Assembly: GCA_023251725.1 (NCBI GenBank)
Contig: JAHEYG010000020.1
Span: forward strand, 1 to 43,345
Reading direction: 5' to 3'
From: Sphingobacteriaceae bacterium
GTDB lineage: Bacteria; Bacteroidota; Bacteroidia; B-17B0; Aurantibacillaceae
DNA: 43,345 nucleotides
Of the stretch, positions 17,701-25,098 are shown in pieces (the first letter of the stretch is position 1; the number at the start of each line of letters is the position of its first letter). Below the pieces are notes generated by a model. The model was not told the DNA's origin, made no database searches, and worked only from the letters and a program-made list of their open reading frames with translations. The position numbers were made by a program, and so were the translations under genes.

Positions 17701-17894
17701 ACAGCACACTAAGCCGAACCATCTTAACTTCATTAACTGTATTTTTTGTATTAGTAGTAATATTTATTTTTGGAGGCGATGGCATCCGCGGATTTATTTT
17801 TGCCTTGTTAATTGGTCGTGTAATTGGTACCTACTCTTCATTGTGTATCTCTACCCCGATAGTGGTTGACTTTGATAAGAAGAAAGTGGCTTAA
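14712..17894 (+). CDS. secDF: fused SecD-SecF protein translocase accessory subunit
   Basis: A 1060-residue inner membrane protein in which SecD (about 1-700) and SecF (about 745-1060) are fused, as is usual in Bacteroidota. SecDF uses the proton gradient to pull substrates through SecYEG. SecD shows the first transmembrane helix, the NLGLDLRGGMNVSLEV motif, the periplasmic P1 domain with RIDRFGVAQPNIQKLGSSNRILVELPG, and the helices around the IVLTIGLAVDANILIFERVREEL signature. SecF shows FNLGVDFKGGRTYQVRF and the matching GYTMTETVVVFDRIRERL. A Lys/Ser/Thr-rich linker at about 305-350 interrupts the P1 region and contains a palindromic element (15678-15707). The gene is monocistronic with its own promoter. 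Confidence 0.97.
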   Translation: MQNKGAIKIFAILLALACIFYLSFTWVTRSVEKDASEYADGVATSARNMQVAKDFAKGNTTKELSYTDSLKTKLADRYLDSVKNLSVYSLGFTGYTYEECKRREINLGLDLRGGMNVSLEVSAIDLIRNLSNNSADVLFNKALEETQKNLGKINNDDFILLFDKTYKNLAPNGRLAPIFMTIENKGKLDYNSPNDVVIKFIRLRVDESVTNAEKTFRSRIDRFGVAQPNIQKLGSSNRILVELPGVKDKARVRELLQGTANLEFWETYENQEVAAFFEKANGKLRAILHPEDEIIAKDTTVVKDSLAKNTTATAPSIMDVAKPARTDVQSGGKDSTKKDSAIKPAIATASVNPQDTAYKNFMKRYPLFSQIAPLKPSLYSDGKQQFFTPGAIVALAYSKEDTVKANAFLRNEKIRSSFPSKLKFMWGSKAKEAKNQSGEVTGSYFELFAIKITDRSGKAALYGDIITDARKDYDQKSGAHPYISMTMNSDAAQKWKNLTRANKPEGQKQGRCIAVVMDNMVYSSPRVQSEISGGQSQITGDFSNEEADALVAILSAGKLPAPARIVEENIVGPTLGAEAISSGLVSFVIALIVILLFMMAYYNKAGVVANVALVANMFFIMGILTSLGAVLTLPGIAGIVLTIGLAVDANILIFERVREELALGKSAAQSIKEGFKHAMSSIIDCNVTLAILAVILMVFGTGPVQGFATTLLIGIGASLFSAILITRVIFEWMQERKMEITFDNNFTRSAFKNISFDFVAKRKIYYTLSTLVIIVGIVFFVKNGGFNLGVDFKGGRTYQVRFEKDMNTEEVKKCLAKSFEGAPEVKTLGSANQVKITTTYRVSDNAATADQDVENALGEGLKTLNTKYELMQQQKVGPTIATDIVYGAYGAILFSCLLMFLYIVVRFKKWQYGLGAVVALFHDVLIVLSFYTIFDGILPFSLEIGQDFIAAILTVMGYTMTETVVVFDRIRERLADSGGKGDQPGEERNKLINFALNSTLSRTILTSLTVFFVLVVIFIFGGDGIRGFIFALLIGRVIGTYSSLCISTPIVVDFDKKKVA
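15678..15707. repeat. palindromic element inside the SecDF linker
   Basis: CCCGCCCGA (15678-15686) and TCGGGCGGG (15699-15707) form a perfect 9-bp, nearly all-GC stem around a 12-nt loop, very unlike the surrounding AT-rich sequence. It is in frame and encodes residues 323-332 (PARTDVQSGG) within a non-conserved hydrophilic linker. It looks like a REP-type repeat tolerated in a coding sequence. Confidence 0.7.
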
Positions 17895-18036
17895 AAGAAT
17901 AACTTGTAAATTAATACCTTGCAAGCTTTTTATTTTAATCCTATTTTAAACAGTTAATAAAGTACTTTTTATGCGAAGAATGGGATAATAGATTAGAGTT
18001 TTTCTATAAACACTAATTTTCTATTAAAACATATTA

Positions 18037-18044
18037 TACCTTTG
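18037..18044 (+). promoter_or_regulatory. -7 box of the ATPase-nuclease cassette
   Basis: TACCTTTG is a perfect TAnnTTTG box, followed by G. Only 8 bases separate it from the ATG at 18053, so the transcript would be nearly leaderless. The upstream TTTT at 18017-18020 is a weak -33 candidate. Confidence 0.5.
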
Positions 18045-18052
18045 GTTAAATT

Positions 18053-19378
18053 ATGGGCTTAGAAAAAGAAAATCTAATAATAAAAAGATTTGGAGCAATA
18101 GATGACATTAATCTAGATTTAACTCCAATAATGGTTTTTATTGGCGGTCAGGCAACGGGTAAAAGCACCACTGCAAAGTTAATCGCCATTTTTAGGGCAT
18201 GGAAATTTATCCTTAACTCAATGACATTTGAGCAGTTATTAGTTCATTATGGTATTTCTTCATATTTATCCGAAGATTCATACATTAAATTCACATCTGC
18301 TCTATTTGATTTTGAATTTTTAAATGGGGTAGGTAAGATTATTGAAAAGGAACATGAGTTTCATAAAAAAAGAAGTACTTATGTTGAACACAAAAAAAAA
18401 CATAATAAATCGTATCCTGAATCAAGTGAAGAAAAACCTCTTTTGAATAGGACAGCAGAAATCGACCTCTTATTATCAACTTTAGATAAAGAAAAGGATG
18501 CCAAAAAAATCGAAGAATTAAAAAATGAAAGGGAAGTTAAACAAAATGCAATAAATTCAATAAGGATTATAGATAAAGCATTTACAGATTATGCCGGCGC
18601 GCTTTTCAAAGCAGAGAACTATTCAGAATATATTCCAGCGGAAAGAACTTTTTTGCCTAGTGCTTTAGGTTCTTTTATGAATTTACAAATTAATAAAGTT
18701 CCATTGCCTGAAAATTTATTATATTTTGGAGCTGAATTTGAAAAAGCTAGAAATAATTTTAAAGAAAAATCGTTTGATATTGATATCCTTGGTGTAAAAT
18801 ACAAATATGAAAATAATGAGGACAGGATTTATATTTCTGAAAAAAAATATATTCACCTTAAAGAAAGTTCAAGTGGATTTCAAGCATTAATTCCACTTTT
18901 GTTAGCGATTCACTATAAAACAACCTCAGATATAATGCCTCATACATACATAGTTGAGGAACCAGAATTAAATCTTTTTCCATCCACGCAAAAAGAACTT
19001 GTAAGAATACTGATTGATAAATGTACTCAATTGAATGCCTATTCGAATACAGTTAATGAACTTGTAATTACAACTCATAGCCCATACATATTAACTTCAT
19101 TAAATAATCAATTGTTTGCAAATAGGACTGCATTAAAAAGACTAAATAAAACCGAAGAAATAGAAAAAATAATCCCTAAAAACTTTTGGATTGATGCAAA
19201 AAATTTTAGCGCTTACTATTTTGTTGCGGGAGGTATAAAAAATATTGTTAATGAGAAAACAGGACTTATTTTTGAAACTCAATTGGATAGAACATCTGAA
19301 GAAATTAATTGCGAATATGATGCCTTAATGAATATTTATAAGGGAGATAATAAAGAAATTCGTGAAAGCAAAAATTGA
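18053..19378 (+). CDS. ABC-type AAA ATPase (AAA15/OLD/Rad50-like) of a putative defence pair
   Basis: A 441-residue cytosolic ATPase of the SMC/Rad50-like class. The Walker A loop is GGQATGKST (31-39). A charged, Lys/Glu-rich helical insertion at about 95-185 looks like a short coiled-coil hairpin. PAERTFLPS follows at 195-203. The C-terminal lobe has an ABC-like signature ESSSGFQALIP (271-281), Walker B TYIVEEPELNLFP (298-310) with the catalytic Glu pair, and the H-loop THSPYIL with H342. There is no C-terminal TOPRIM domain, unlike classic OLD or GajA proteins. Such ATPases act as sensors in phage-defence pairs such as Septu, PARIS and RloAB. The last 17 bases overlap the next gene. Hand-counted 60-base lines in the cassette run about 23-35% GC against about 42% for a line in neighbouring secDF, which hints at horizontal transfer. 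Confidence 0.85.
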   Translation: MGLEKENLIIKRFGAIDDINLDLTPIMVFIGGQATGKSTTAKLIAIFRAWKFILNSMTFEQLLVHYGISSYLSEDSYIKFTSALFDFEFLNGVGKIIEKEHEFHKKRSTYVEHKKKHNKSYPESSEEKPLLNRTAEIDLLLSTLDKEKDAKKIEELKNEREVKQNAINSIRIIDKAFTDYAGALFKAENYSEYIPAERTFLPSALGSFMNLQINKVPLPENLLYFGAEFEKARNNFKEKSFDIDILGVKYKYENNEDRIYISEKKYIHLKESSSGFQALIPLLLAIHYKTTSDIMPHTYIVEEPELNLFPSTQKELVRILIDKCTQLNAYSNTVNELVITTHSPYILTSLNNQLFANRTALKRLNKTEEIEKIIPKNFWIDAKNFSAYYFVAGGIKNIVNEKTGLIFETQLDRTSEEINCEYDALMNIYKGDNKEIRESKN

Positions 19379-19859
19379 TACAGCATTCGGGGTTAACACA
19401 TGTCACCAAGATATTAATTGTTTTAAGTTTGGAATAATTGACGATTCTGATTCTGATCCTTGTAGAATAACTTATGATGGAATCCAACATTTTTTGGTCA
19501 AAAATTCCCAAGAGGATTGTGTTAATTTTTTAGCAACTGATAAATGTTTGTATAAGGGTAGTCCAGATGAAAGATGCGATTTTATCATTTTTAATAATAA
19601 ATGTTTTTGTTTTGGAGAAATAAAACGAACTGATAATCGTGGTAAAAGTAAATTCATTTCCAAATCTATTGCTCAACTTGAAACTACAATTCAGGATTTT
19701 TTAAAAAATATAGACTTTAAGGACTATATATTAGAAGCCTATATAGCTTTTTTGGATAAAAAACCAGTCCCTTCTTCTACTAATTTTCAAAATGCAAAAT
19801 TGCTTTTTTGGGAAGAATATCAAGTAAGCCTTTTTGATGAAAACGAAAAACATTTTTAG
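19362..19859 (+). CDS. small PD-(D/E)XK nuclease-like protein, putative effector of the ATPase pair
   Basis: A 165-residue cytosolic protein starting at GTG 19362, inside the end of the ATPase gene. The central segment has the spacing of a PD-(D/E)XK core: D73 in ERCDFIIFNNK starts one strand, then CFCFGEIKRT carries E86-x-K88 at the end of the next strand. A following helix with Q105 (SIAQLETTI) resembles the Q motif of RecB-like nucleases. The N-terminal third has several cysteines (C14, C20, C34, C53, C62) that could form a metal or redox site. No HNH motif (PtuB) or TOPRIM DxD motif (AriB, RloB) is seen. The tight overlap implies the two products act together, most simply as sensor ATPase and DNA- or RNA-cutting effector. 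Family and activity are inferred. Confidence 0.7.
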   Translation: MKAKIDTAFGVNTCHQDINCFKFGIIDDSDSDPCRITYDGIQHFLVKNSQEDCVNFLATDKCLYKGSPDERCDFIIFNNKCFCFGEIKRTDNRGKSKFISKSIAQLETTIQDFLKNIDFKDYILEAYIAFLDKKPVPSSTNFQNAKLLFWEEYQVSLFDENEKHF

Positions 19860-19903
19860 TTTTCCAATTCCCAGTTTCCGCGGACTAGTAATCTGTGACT
19901 TTT

Positions 19904-21592
19904 CTACGGCTGCAAAATTATCTTTTTTGTTTCAGCAATGCCTTCACCCGAAACTTTTATAAAATATATTCCGGCGCTGTAATTATACAAATCTAGTTGA
20001 ACCGAATTTTGCCCTGTGCGAAATTGGGTTTCATTATTTTTTATTAATATCCTTCCATACAAATCAAACAATTCCATTTTAATATTTTTTTCTGAACTCA
20101 AATAAAAATCAATATTTAATTGTCCGGAATTTGGATTAGGATAAACACTTAAAGAGTTTTCGAAAGCCGATTTTTCAAATACTCCCGGTATTACATAGCA
20201 TTTGCCGGGCATATTAGCATCTAGCCATTTAAGGCGCTTTTTCATCCACCATTTTAATGAATCTACTTCTGTTTTTAAAGTGGTGTTAATGTTAAACACA
20301 GTAAAATGCCGCACACTCGCTTTTTTCACATAATTAGTCATACTATCCAAAATGCGAAATATATGTGAAGTATCTAAAACTGTTGCGCGCCATTGTTTCC
20401 ACCGGCATTTTAATTCATTGGCATAATTAGTATCCTGCAACATTCGTCCCCACCAAAACGGAATATGATAATTTGAAGTTAGATAACAAACCGTTTTATA
20501 AGCCCATCCGGTATCTTGTTCAAACGTACAAAGTTTTGCGTTGTACAAAGAAGAATTAAAATCCCAAAGCGGACCTGCATTTAATTTTCCACCTTTGCTG
20601 TATTTATTTTTGTATAAATAGGCGCTGCGCCTGTAGGCATCAATATTTTTACTGAACTCTTGCATAAAAAAGAAATCCATAAATGTAGTAGGGTTGCTGT
20701 ATTTTCTGAAACCTGTTGTAAGGTTATTAAACCCCGGAGATTTAAGAGAAGTCTCAAACGAATCGACATATTGTTTCAAATAATTTTTTTGCTGTGTAGT
20801 AATCACATCCGCTTTAGGATATTTGTAAGAAAAAAATACGCCGGTGTCTTTAGGAGATTTCCATCCGCTATCGCTGGCCCAAATATTTTTATCTACTGCA
20901 AAAATATATCCACCCGTAAGGGAATCACCTGCATTATCATTTAAATCGAGTTTAGGAATATTTACGCGGTTATTGTCGCGTTTTATTTTTTCCATCATCA
21001 CATAAACTCCTCTGTAATCGGGTGTCCACGCCCAATTGTAAAATTGTACTTCACAAAATTTAGTGCGCGGTGTCCAGTATCCCATATCACGACCTAAAGA
21101 ATATATTATTACGTTACGCATTAACGAATGATCGTCGTAAGGCCCGTACAATACCCAATCGTGTTCTTTAGGCATACCTAAAATAACTGCGTTTACATTA
21201 TTTCCTAATGTATCACGCGTTTCAAAACCATAACTTTTTTGCAAATACCAAAATGCCTGAGAAATGGAACCGCGTTTTTCAATTCCTATTTTTCCTAAAT
21301 AACCATTTTTTGGGTCAGTAATATGATTCATTACGTTATAACCATTATTTACAATTCCCATATCAACAGTAACTTTTGGTGTATCCGGAATCGGATCCCA
21401 GGGTGGCCATAAAAATGGAAGTTTCATTGCCACTATTGGAAGTGTTGTGGAATCGAGTACCACTGCTGTAGCGGTTTTAGTACTTTGTTCAGAAATGTTT
21501 TGAAGTTTTTTTAAGGATATAGATTGAGCTTTCCCATTAATTGAGCAAAAGCAAAAAAGAACAGCAATACAAAAAGAAGTAAAAATTTTCAT
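19904..21592 (-). CDS. secreted CotH kinase family protein with T9SS sorting domain
   Basis: A 562-residue exported protein. Signal peptide MKIFTSFCIAVLFCFCSINGKAQ. The CotH-type atypical kinase domain covers about 75-420: DWVLYGPYDDHSLMRNVIIYSLGRDMG is the characteristic N-lobe block, followed by YRGVYVMMEKIKRDNNRVNI, then FFMQEFSKNIDAYRRSAYLYK and GPLWDFNSSL, the usual C-lobe WDFN motif. CotH proteins phosphorylate protein Ser/Thr in Bacillus spore coats; in Bacteroidota the substrates are unknown. The C-terminus is a type A T9SS domain (LSVYPNPNSGQLNIDF, then YSAGIYFIKVSG, ending KKIILQP), so the kinase would be delivered to the cell surface. It stands alone on the minus strand, convergent with the nuclease-like gene. 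Confidence 0.88.
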   Translation of the reverse strand: MKIFTSFCIAVLFCFCSINGKAQSISLKKLQNISEQSTKTATAVVLDSTTLPIVAMKLPFLWPPWDPIPDTPKVTVDMGIVNNGYNVMNHITDPKNGYLGKIGIEKRGSISQAFWYLQKSYGFETRDTLGNNVNAVILGMPKEHDWVLYGPYDDHSLMRNVIIYSLGRDMGYWTPRTKFCEVQFYNWAWTPDYRGVYVMMEKIKRDNNRVNIPKLDLNDNAGDSLTGGYIFAVDKNIWASDSGWKSPKDTGVFFSYKYPKADVITTQQKNYLKQYVDSFETSLKSPGFNNLTTGFRKYSNPTTFMDFFFMQEFSKNIDAYRRSAYLYKNKYSKGGKLNAGPLWDFNSSLYNAKLCTFEQDTGWAYKTVCYLTSNYHIPFWWGRMLQDTNYANELKCRWKQWRATVLDTSHIFRILDSMTNYVKKASVRHFTVFNINTTLKTEVDSLKWWMKKRLKWLDANMPGKCYVIPGVFEKSAFENSLSVYPNPNSGQLNIDFYLSSEKNIKMELFDLYGRILIKNNETQFRTGQNSVQLDLYNYSAGIYFIKVSGEGIAETKKIILQP

Positions 21593-21749
21593 GTGCCGAA
21601 GTTTAATACTTAGACTTTTTAATTAACCAAAGGTTTAACCTAAGATTTATTTTTTTGGGATTATACCTTGATGAATTTTAGATTCTAAGCTATTACTAAG
21701 ATATCATTTTTTTTTGAAAAAACGAATTAAAACAGCCCAATAAAAAAAA

Positions 21750-23033
21750 TCAGGATAATTTTTTGAGAGCCATTCGTAAGCCAGAAATTACTCCCTCAAC
21801 ATCTTCCATTTTACAGGTACCAACCGATAAGCGATACCAATTAGAATTATCATCGGTACCAAATGCGTAAAAAGGAACCACGGCAACTTTAGCTTCATCT
21901 AAAATATATTTGGTAATATCTTTGGTGTTTGATAAAATTTTTCCTTCCGAAGTTTTTTGTCCGTTTAGCGAAAACTTAATGGTTAAATAAATTGCTGCCT
22001 GTGGTACAATGGCATCTACATTAAAACCTTCGGCTTTTAATTGTTGAAAGCCTTTATAAAAACCATCGAGGCGCGCACTTATATTTTTCTTTTGAAGGGC
22101 TAAAAACGAATCGTAATTATTTAAATTGTTTAAATATTTTGCAGTCGCAATTTGTTCTGCTTTTGGTGCCCAGGCTCCCACGTGCGTGAGAATGGCTTTC
22201 ATTTTATCAATAATTTTTTTCGGACCCATGCTCCAGCCCACACGTACTCCTGTGGCGGCCAAAGATTTTGAAATTCCATCTACAAAAATAGTGTAGTTGT
22301 GCATTTCGGGCCGGAGTGTAACCGGATTGTAATGTTGGTTATCGCCATAAGTAAGTGCCCAGTAAATTTGATCATACATAAGGTATAACGGTTTTCGGGC
22401 ACTGTCGCGGCGGGAATTTTCTTCCAAAATTAAATCACAAATATCTTCTAATCCTTCTTTAGTAAAAACGGTACCGGTGGGATTTTGAGGCGAACACAAG
22501 GCGATAAAATTTGCTTCTTGGATATAAGGTTTAAAATCAGAAGCAAGCGGCATAAAATTTTGTTCCGGTTTTGCATCAATTACAATGGCTTTTGCCCCGT
22601 TTAAATAAGTATAGTGGTTATTATTCCACGAAGGCACTGCGAATAATACAGTGTCGTTTGCATCCACCAATGCTCTGAAAATACTATAAATTATAGGGCG
22701 AGCTCCGGCGGCAATGATTATTTCGTCGGCTTTGTAATTTAAATTTCCTCTTGCTTGTAAAAGATTAGAAACTGCTTCGCGCAATTCGAGCATACCGTCG
22801 GCGGCAGGGTAATTTGTTTGATCATTATTATAAGCCTCAATAATTGCATTTTTTAGCTCAGCAGGAATTGGAAATATTTTCGGGTTAAAATCACCAATAG
22901 TTAAATTATAAATTTTTTCGCCTTGCTTTATTTTTTCATTTACCTCGGCGGCCAGTTTAATTATTTCTGAACCGATAATGTTTTCGGCAAGTTTGGATAC
23001 TTTTAAATCCGCAGGTGTTTGTATAGTGCTCAT
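21750..23033 (-). CDS. PLP-dependent aminotransferase, class I/II (aspartate aminotransferase-like)
   Basis: A 427-residue fold type I aminotransferase. The motifs are complete: TIGDFNPKIFPIP near the start for substrate carboxylate contacts, AAGARPIIYSIFRAL for phosphate binding, SPQNPTG with N184, the D221/Y224 pair in MYDQIYWALTYG, the Schiff-base K256 in DGISKSLAATGVRVGWSMGP, and R264 nearby. A C-terminal Arg in YRLSVGTCKMEDVEGVI binds the substrate carboxylate. Likely substrate is aspartate or an aromatic amino acid; the sequence does not settle it. It is divergent from the LacI-type regulator across a 351-bp gap. A TATATTAG at 23106-23099 on the minus strand is a near-consensus -7 box. 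Confidence 0.9.
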   Translation of the reverse strand: MSTIQTPADLKVSKLAENIIGSEIIKLAAEVNEKIKQGEKIYNLTIGDFNPKIFPIPAELKNAIIEAYNNDQTNYPAADGMLELREAVSNLLQARGNLNYKADEIIIAAGARPIIYSIFRALVDANDTVLFAVPSWNNNHYTYLNGAKAIVIDAKPEQNFMPLASDFKPYIQEANFIALCSPQNPTGTVFTKEGLEDICDLILEENSRRDSARKPLYLMYDQIYWALTYGDNQHYNPVTLRPEMHNYTIFVDGISKSLAATGVRVGWSMGPKKIIDKMKAILTHVGAWAPKAEQIATAKYLNNLNNYDSFLALQKKNISARLDGFYKGFQQLKAEGFNVDAIVPQAAIYLTIKFSLNGQKTSEGKILSNTKDITKYILDEAKVAVVPFYAFGTDDNSNWYRLSVGTCKMEDVEGVISGLRMALKKLS

Positions 23034-23384
23034 AAAAAAATGGGTGATAAACCTAAACCAATTATTTTTTTAAAATAAAATTTCTCTTTTATTCGGTGCT
23101 AATATAAGACTAAATAAAAAACAGAAAAGAAAGAGTTTAAATAAAAAAAAAGCGGGGATGCTTTTTTTCTTGTTCATTCACAAGCAACTCCTTTTTTCAT
23201 AATTTATGGTTTAGATTGAGGGTAAAAATAACTAAATAGATTTAGAATTAATGAGTTAAAAACTCGCAATTCGTCGAAATTATTGGACTTTTAACACCCT
23301 AAATCAGTTTAATTAATACATTTATGAATATAAACCTAAAAAGTCTAAATTTCCTAAATAATTTAGGAGTTATAAAACAAGGTC
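23034..23384. other. 351-bp divergent intergenic region with hairpin and palindromic operator candidate
   Basis: No gene is seen. It separates the aminotransferase (minus) from the LacI-family regulator (plus). On the minus strand TATATTAG (23106-23099) is a likely -7 box for the aminotransferase. At 23145-23168 an A-run, GC, GGGGAT, GC and T-run form a hairpin that looks like a bidirectional terminator, an unusual place between divergent genes. At 23352-23368 the palindrome TCCTAAATAATTTAGGA lies just before the regulator start. Confidence 0.6.
23352..23368. promoter_or_regulatory. candidate operator for the LacI-family regulator
   Basis: TCCTAAATAATTTAGGA is a perfect 17-bp palindrome with a single central base, 16 bases before the ATG of the regulator. 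LacI-family dimers bind odd or even palindromes of this size and often autoregulate. The unit CTAAA also recurs just upstream (23334-23351). No ribosome-site role is needed to explain it. Confidence 0.5.
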
Positions 23385-24395
23385 ATGAAGAGATTGCAAC
23401 TTGAAGACTTGTCGAAACAATTAGGGTATTCGAAAACCTTAATTTCAATGGTATTGAATGGCAAGGCTAATCAATATGGCATTAGTAAAAAAACTCAGGC
23501 CATTGTTTTAGATGCAGTAAGTAAATTAGATTATACTCCTAACAAATTTGCAAAAGCATTGAGAACCGGTAAAAGTAATTTTATTGGATTAATTGTTGCT
23601 GATATTTCAAATCCTTTTTATTCTACTATCGCCAAAAATATTGAACGCACTTTATTTGATCGTGGTTACAATTTAATGGTTTGCAGCACCGATGAAGACG
23701 AAGAGCGCGAAAAAAAACTAATTGAAATGATGATTAATCAGCAGGGTGTTGATGGATTAATTATTGCTTCCACTTTTAAGAATGCCGATTTTATAAGCAA
23801 CCCGCGTTATAATAAAACACCTTTTGTTTTTATTGATCGTATTTTACCGTTGTATAACGGCAATTTTGTGGTGACGGATAATTACGGTGGTTCAAAAGAA
23901 ATTGTAGAAGCTTTGATAAAAAAAGGTTGTAAAAAAATATTGTGTTTATCAATTACTCCTTCTTACATCAGCACTATTGACGATCGCATTAAAGGTTTCA
24001 AAGATTGTGTTGAGAAAAATGGTTTAGATTTAGACGGTGATTTTGTGGCGCCAATTAATTTCAGCAAAATTCAGGAAGATACTTTAAGTGCCTTAAAAAA
24101 AATGTTTTATTTGCATCACGATATAGATGCCATTTATTCTTTAAATAATCATTTGGCCACCGCGTGTTTAAAAGCGTTTAAAGATAAATCCATCAGCAAA
24201 TATTACGATAAGGTTCAGTTGGCATGTTTTGATGATATTGAATTATTTAATTTGGTAGATAAACCCATTTTATCGGTGTCGCAACCGGTAGATGACATAG
24301 GGCGTAATGCTACTTTGTTAATGCTGGACGTTATTGATGGGAAGCACGACAACAAATCAATTATGGTGCTGCCAACTTCATTAATTGTGCGCTAA
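23385..24395 (+). CDS. LacI-family transcriptional regulator
   Basis: A 336-residue repressor of normal LacI length. Residues 3-22 form the N-terminal helix-turn-helix (LQLEDLSKQLGYSKTLISMV), and the hinge reads KLDYTPNKFAKALRTGKSN. The periplasmic-binding-protein-like effector domain starts with IGLIVADISNPFYSTIAKNIE and includes the EREKKLIEMMINQQGVDGLIIAS, DNYGGSKEIVEALIKKG and QPVDDIGRNATLLML blocks typical of the family. The ligand is probably a sugar or related metabolite but cannot be named. The last 15 bases overlap the convergent SprT-like gene. A palindrome at 23352-23368 is a likely self-operator; control of the divergent aminotransferase is possible but unproven. Confidence 0.92.
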   Translation: MKRLQLEDLSKQLGYSKTLISMVLNGKANQYGISKKTQAIVLDAVSKLDYTPNKFAKALRTGKSNFIGLIVADISNPFYSTIAKNIERTLFDRGYNLMVCSTDEDEEREKKLIEMMINQQGVDGLIIASTFKNADFISNPRYNKTPFVFIDRILPLYNGNFVVTDNYGGSKEIVEALIKKGCKKILCLSITPSYISTIDDRIKGFKDCVEKNGLDLDGDFVAPINFSKIQEDTLSALKKMFYLHHDIDAIYSLNNHLATACLKAFKDKSISKYYDKVQLACFDDIELFNLVDKPILSVSQPVDDIGRNATLLMLDVIDGKHDNKSIMVLPTSLIVR

Positions 24396-25022
24396 TTGTT
24401 CGAACAGTTCAACTTCGGTTAGCGGATTAAAAAGATAAATCGTTCCCTTCGAAATTTCTTTACACCTGAAACGCTTTCTTATTCGTTCTCCTTTTTCAAA
24501 CACTTTGTTGTTATACGAAAAGGTACTCTTATAAGGCAAATATTCTAAAAATACCTGCCCGTTATTTTCATCGTACAATTTTAAAGTTTTTAATAATTGC
24601 AAATCGGTACAGCTCGAAGCTGCCGGATTTTGTAAATATTTACGTAACGAATAAATTACATCCACCGGAAAAACTTCGGTGGTAATTAATGGCTGCATTA
24701 AAATTTTAAATTCAGATTTCCATTCTTGCCCGTGTGGCGAGACCGTATTTCTAAATTTATTGAATGTGCTAAGATGCGCTACTTCATGAACCAGGGTAAT
24801 TAAAAACGAATATGGATTTAAATTCTGGTTAATGGTAATAACATGATTGCCTCCTTTTTGCGGCGAGGTGTAATCGCCTAATTTAGTGCTGCGTTCTTTT
24901 TTAATTTTTAATTTAAAATCGTACTCAACAATCCATAAAGCAATAACATTAACGGCCGTTTCCGGGATGTATTTTTTTAATACGTCGCAATTTTTGGCGT
25001 ATTGCTGTTCGCGCAAGGTCAT
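24381..25022 (-). CDS. SprT-like domain zinc metalloprotease family protein
   Basis: A 213-residue cytosolic protein with a SprT-like metallopeptidase domain. The zinc site is LVHEVAHLSTF, where H79-E80-x2-H83 is the HExxH helix, and H97 in SPHGQEWKSEFKILM is the third ligand. The N-terminal helices and the strand with NHVITINQNLNPYSF precede the site as in SprT/Spartan. The C-terminal part has a possible zinc-ribbon remnant (FRCKEISKGTIY) with only one clear Cys pair partner, so the ribbon may be lost. Spartan homologues cleave DNA-protein crosslinks; the bacterial role is unclear. It overlaps the end of the LacI-type gene by 15 bases, convergently. TATCTTTA at 25033-25026 is a near-consensus -7 box. 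Confidence 0.85.
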   Translation of the reverse strand: MTLREQQYAKNCDVLKKYIPETAVNVIALWIVEYDFKLKIKKERSTKLGDYTSPQKGGNHVITINQNLNPYSFLITLVHEVAHLSTFNKFRNTVSPHGQEWKSEFKILMQPLITTEVFPVDVIYSLRKYLQNPAASSCTDLQLLKTLKLYDENNGQVFLEYLPYKSTFSYNNKVFEKGERIRKRFRCKEISKGTIYLFNPLTEVELFEQLAHN

Positions 25023-25098
25023 GTGTAAAGATAAATCGGAAATAAAAACGATTAGGAGTAAGAAAAATTAATTTTCAACAATTATATGGAACTACAAA

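Noticed and set aside
19362-19859. PtuB-type HNH or AriB/RloB-type TOPRIM effector
   Set aside because: No HNH histidine/asparagine pattern and no TOPRIM E...DxD pattern; the D73, E86, K88 set fits PD-(D/E)XK better.
24381-24395. Frameshift or broken gene at the LacI-SprT junction
   Set aside because: Both proteins have complete ends; it is an ordinary convergent overlap of 15 bases.
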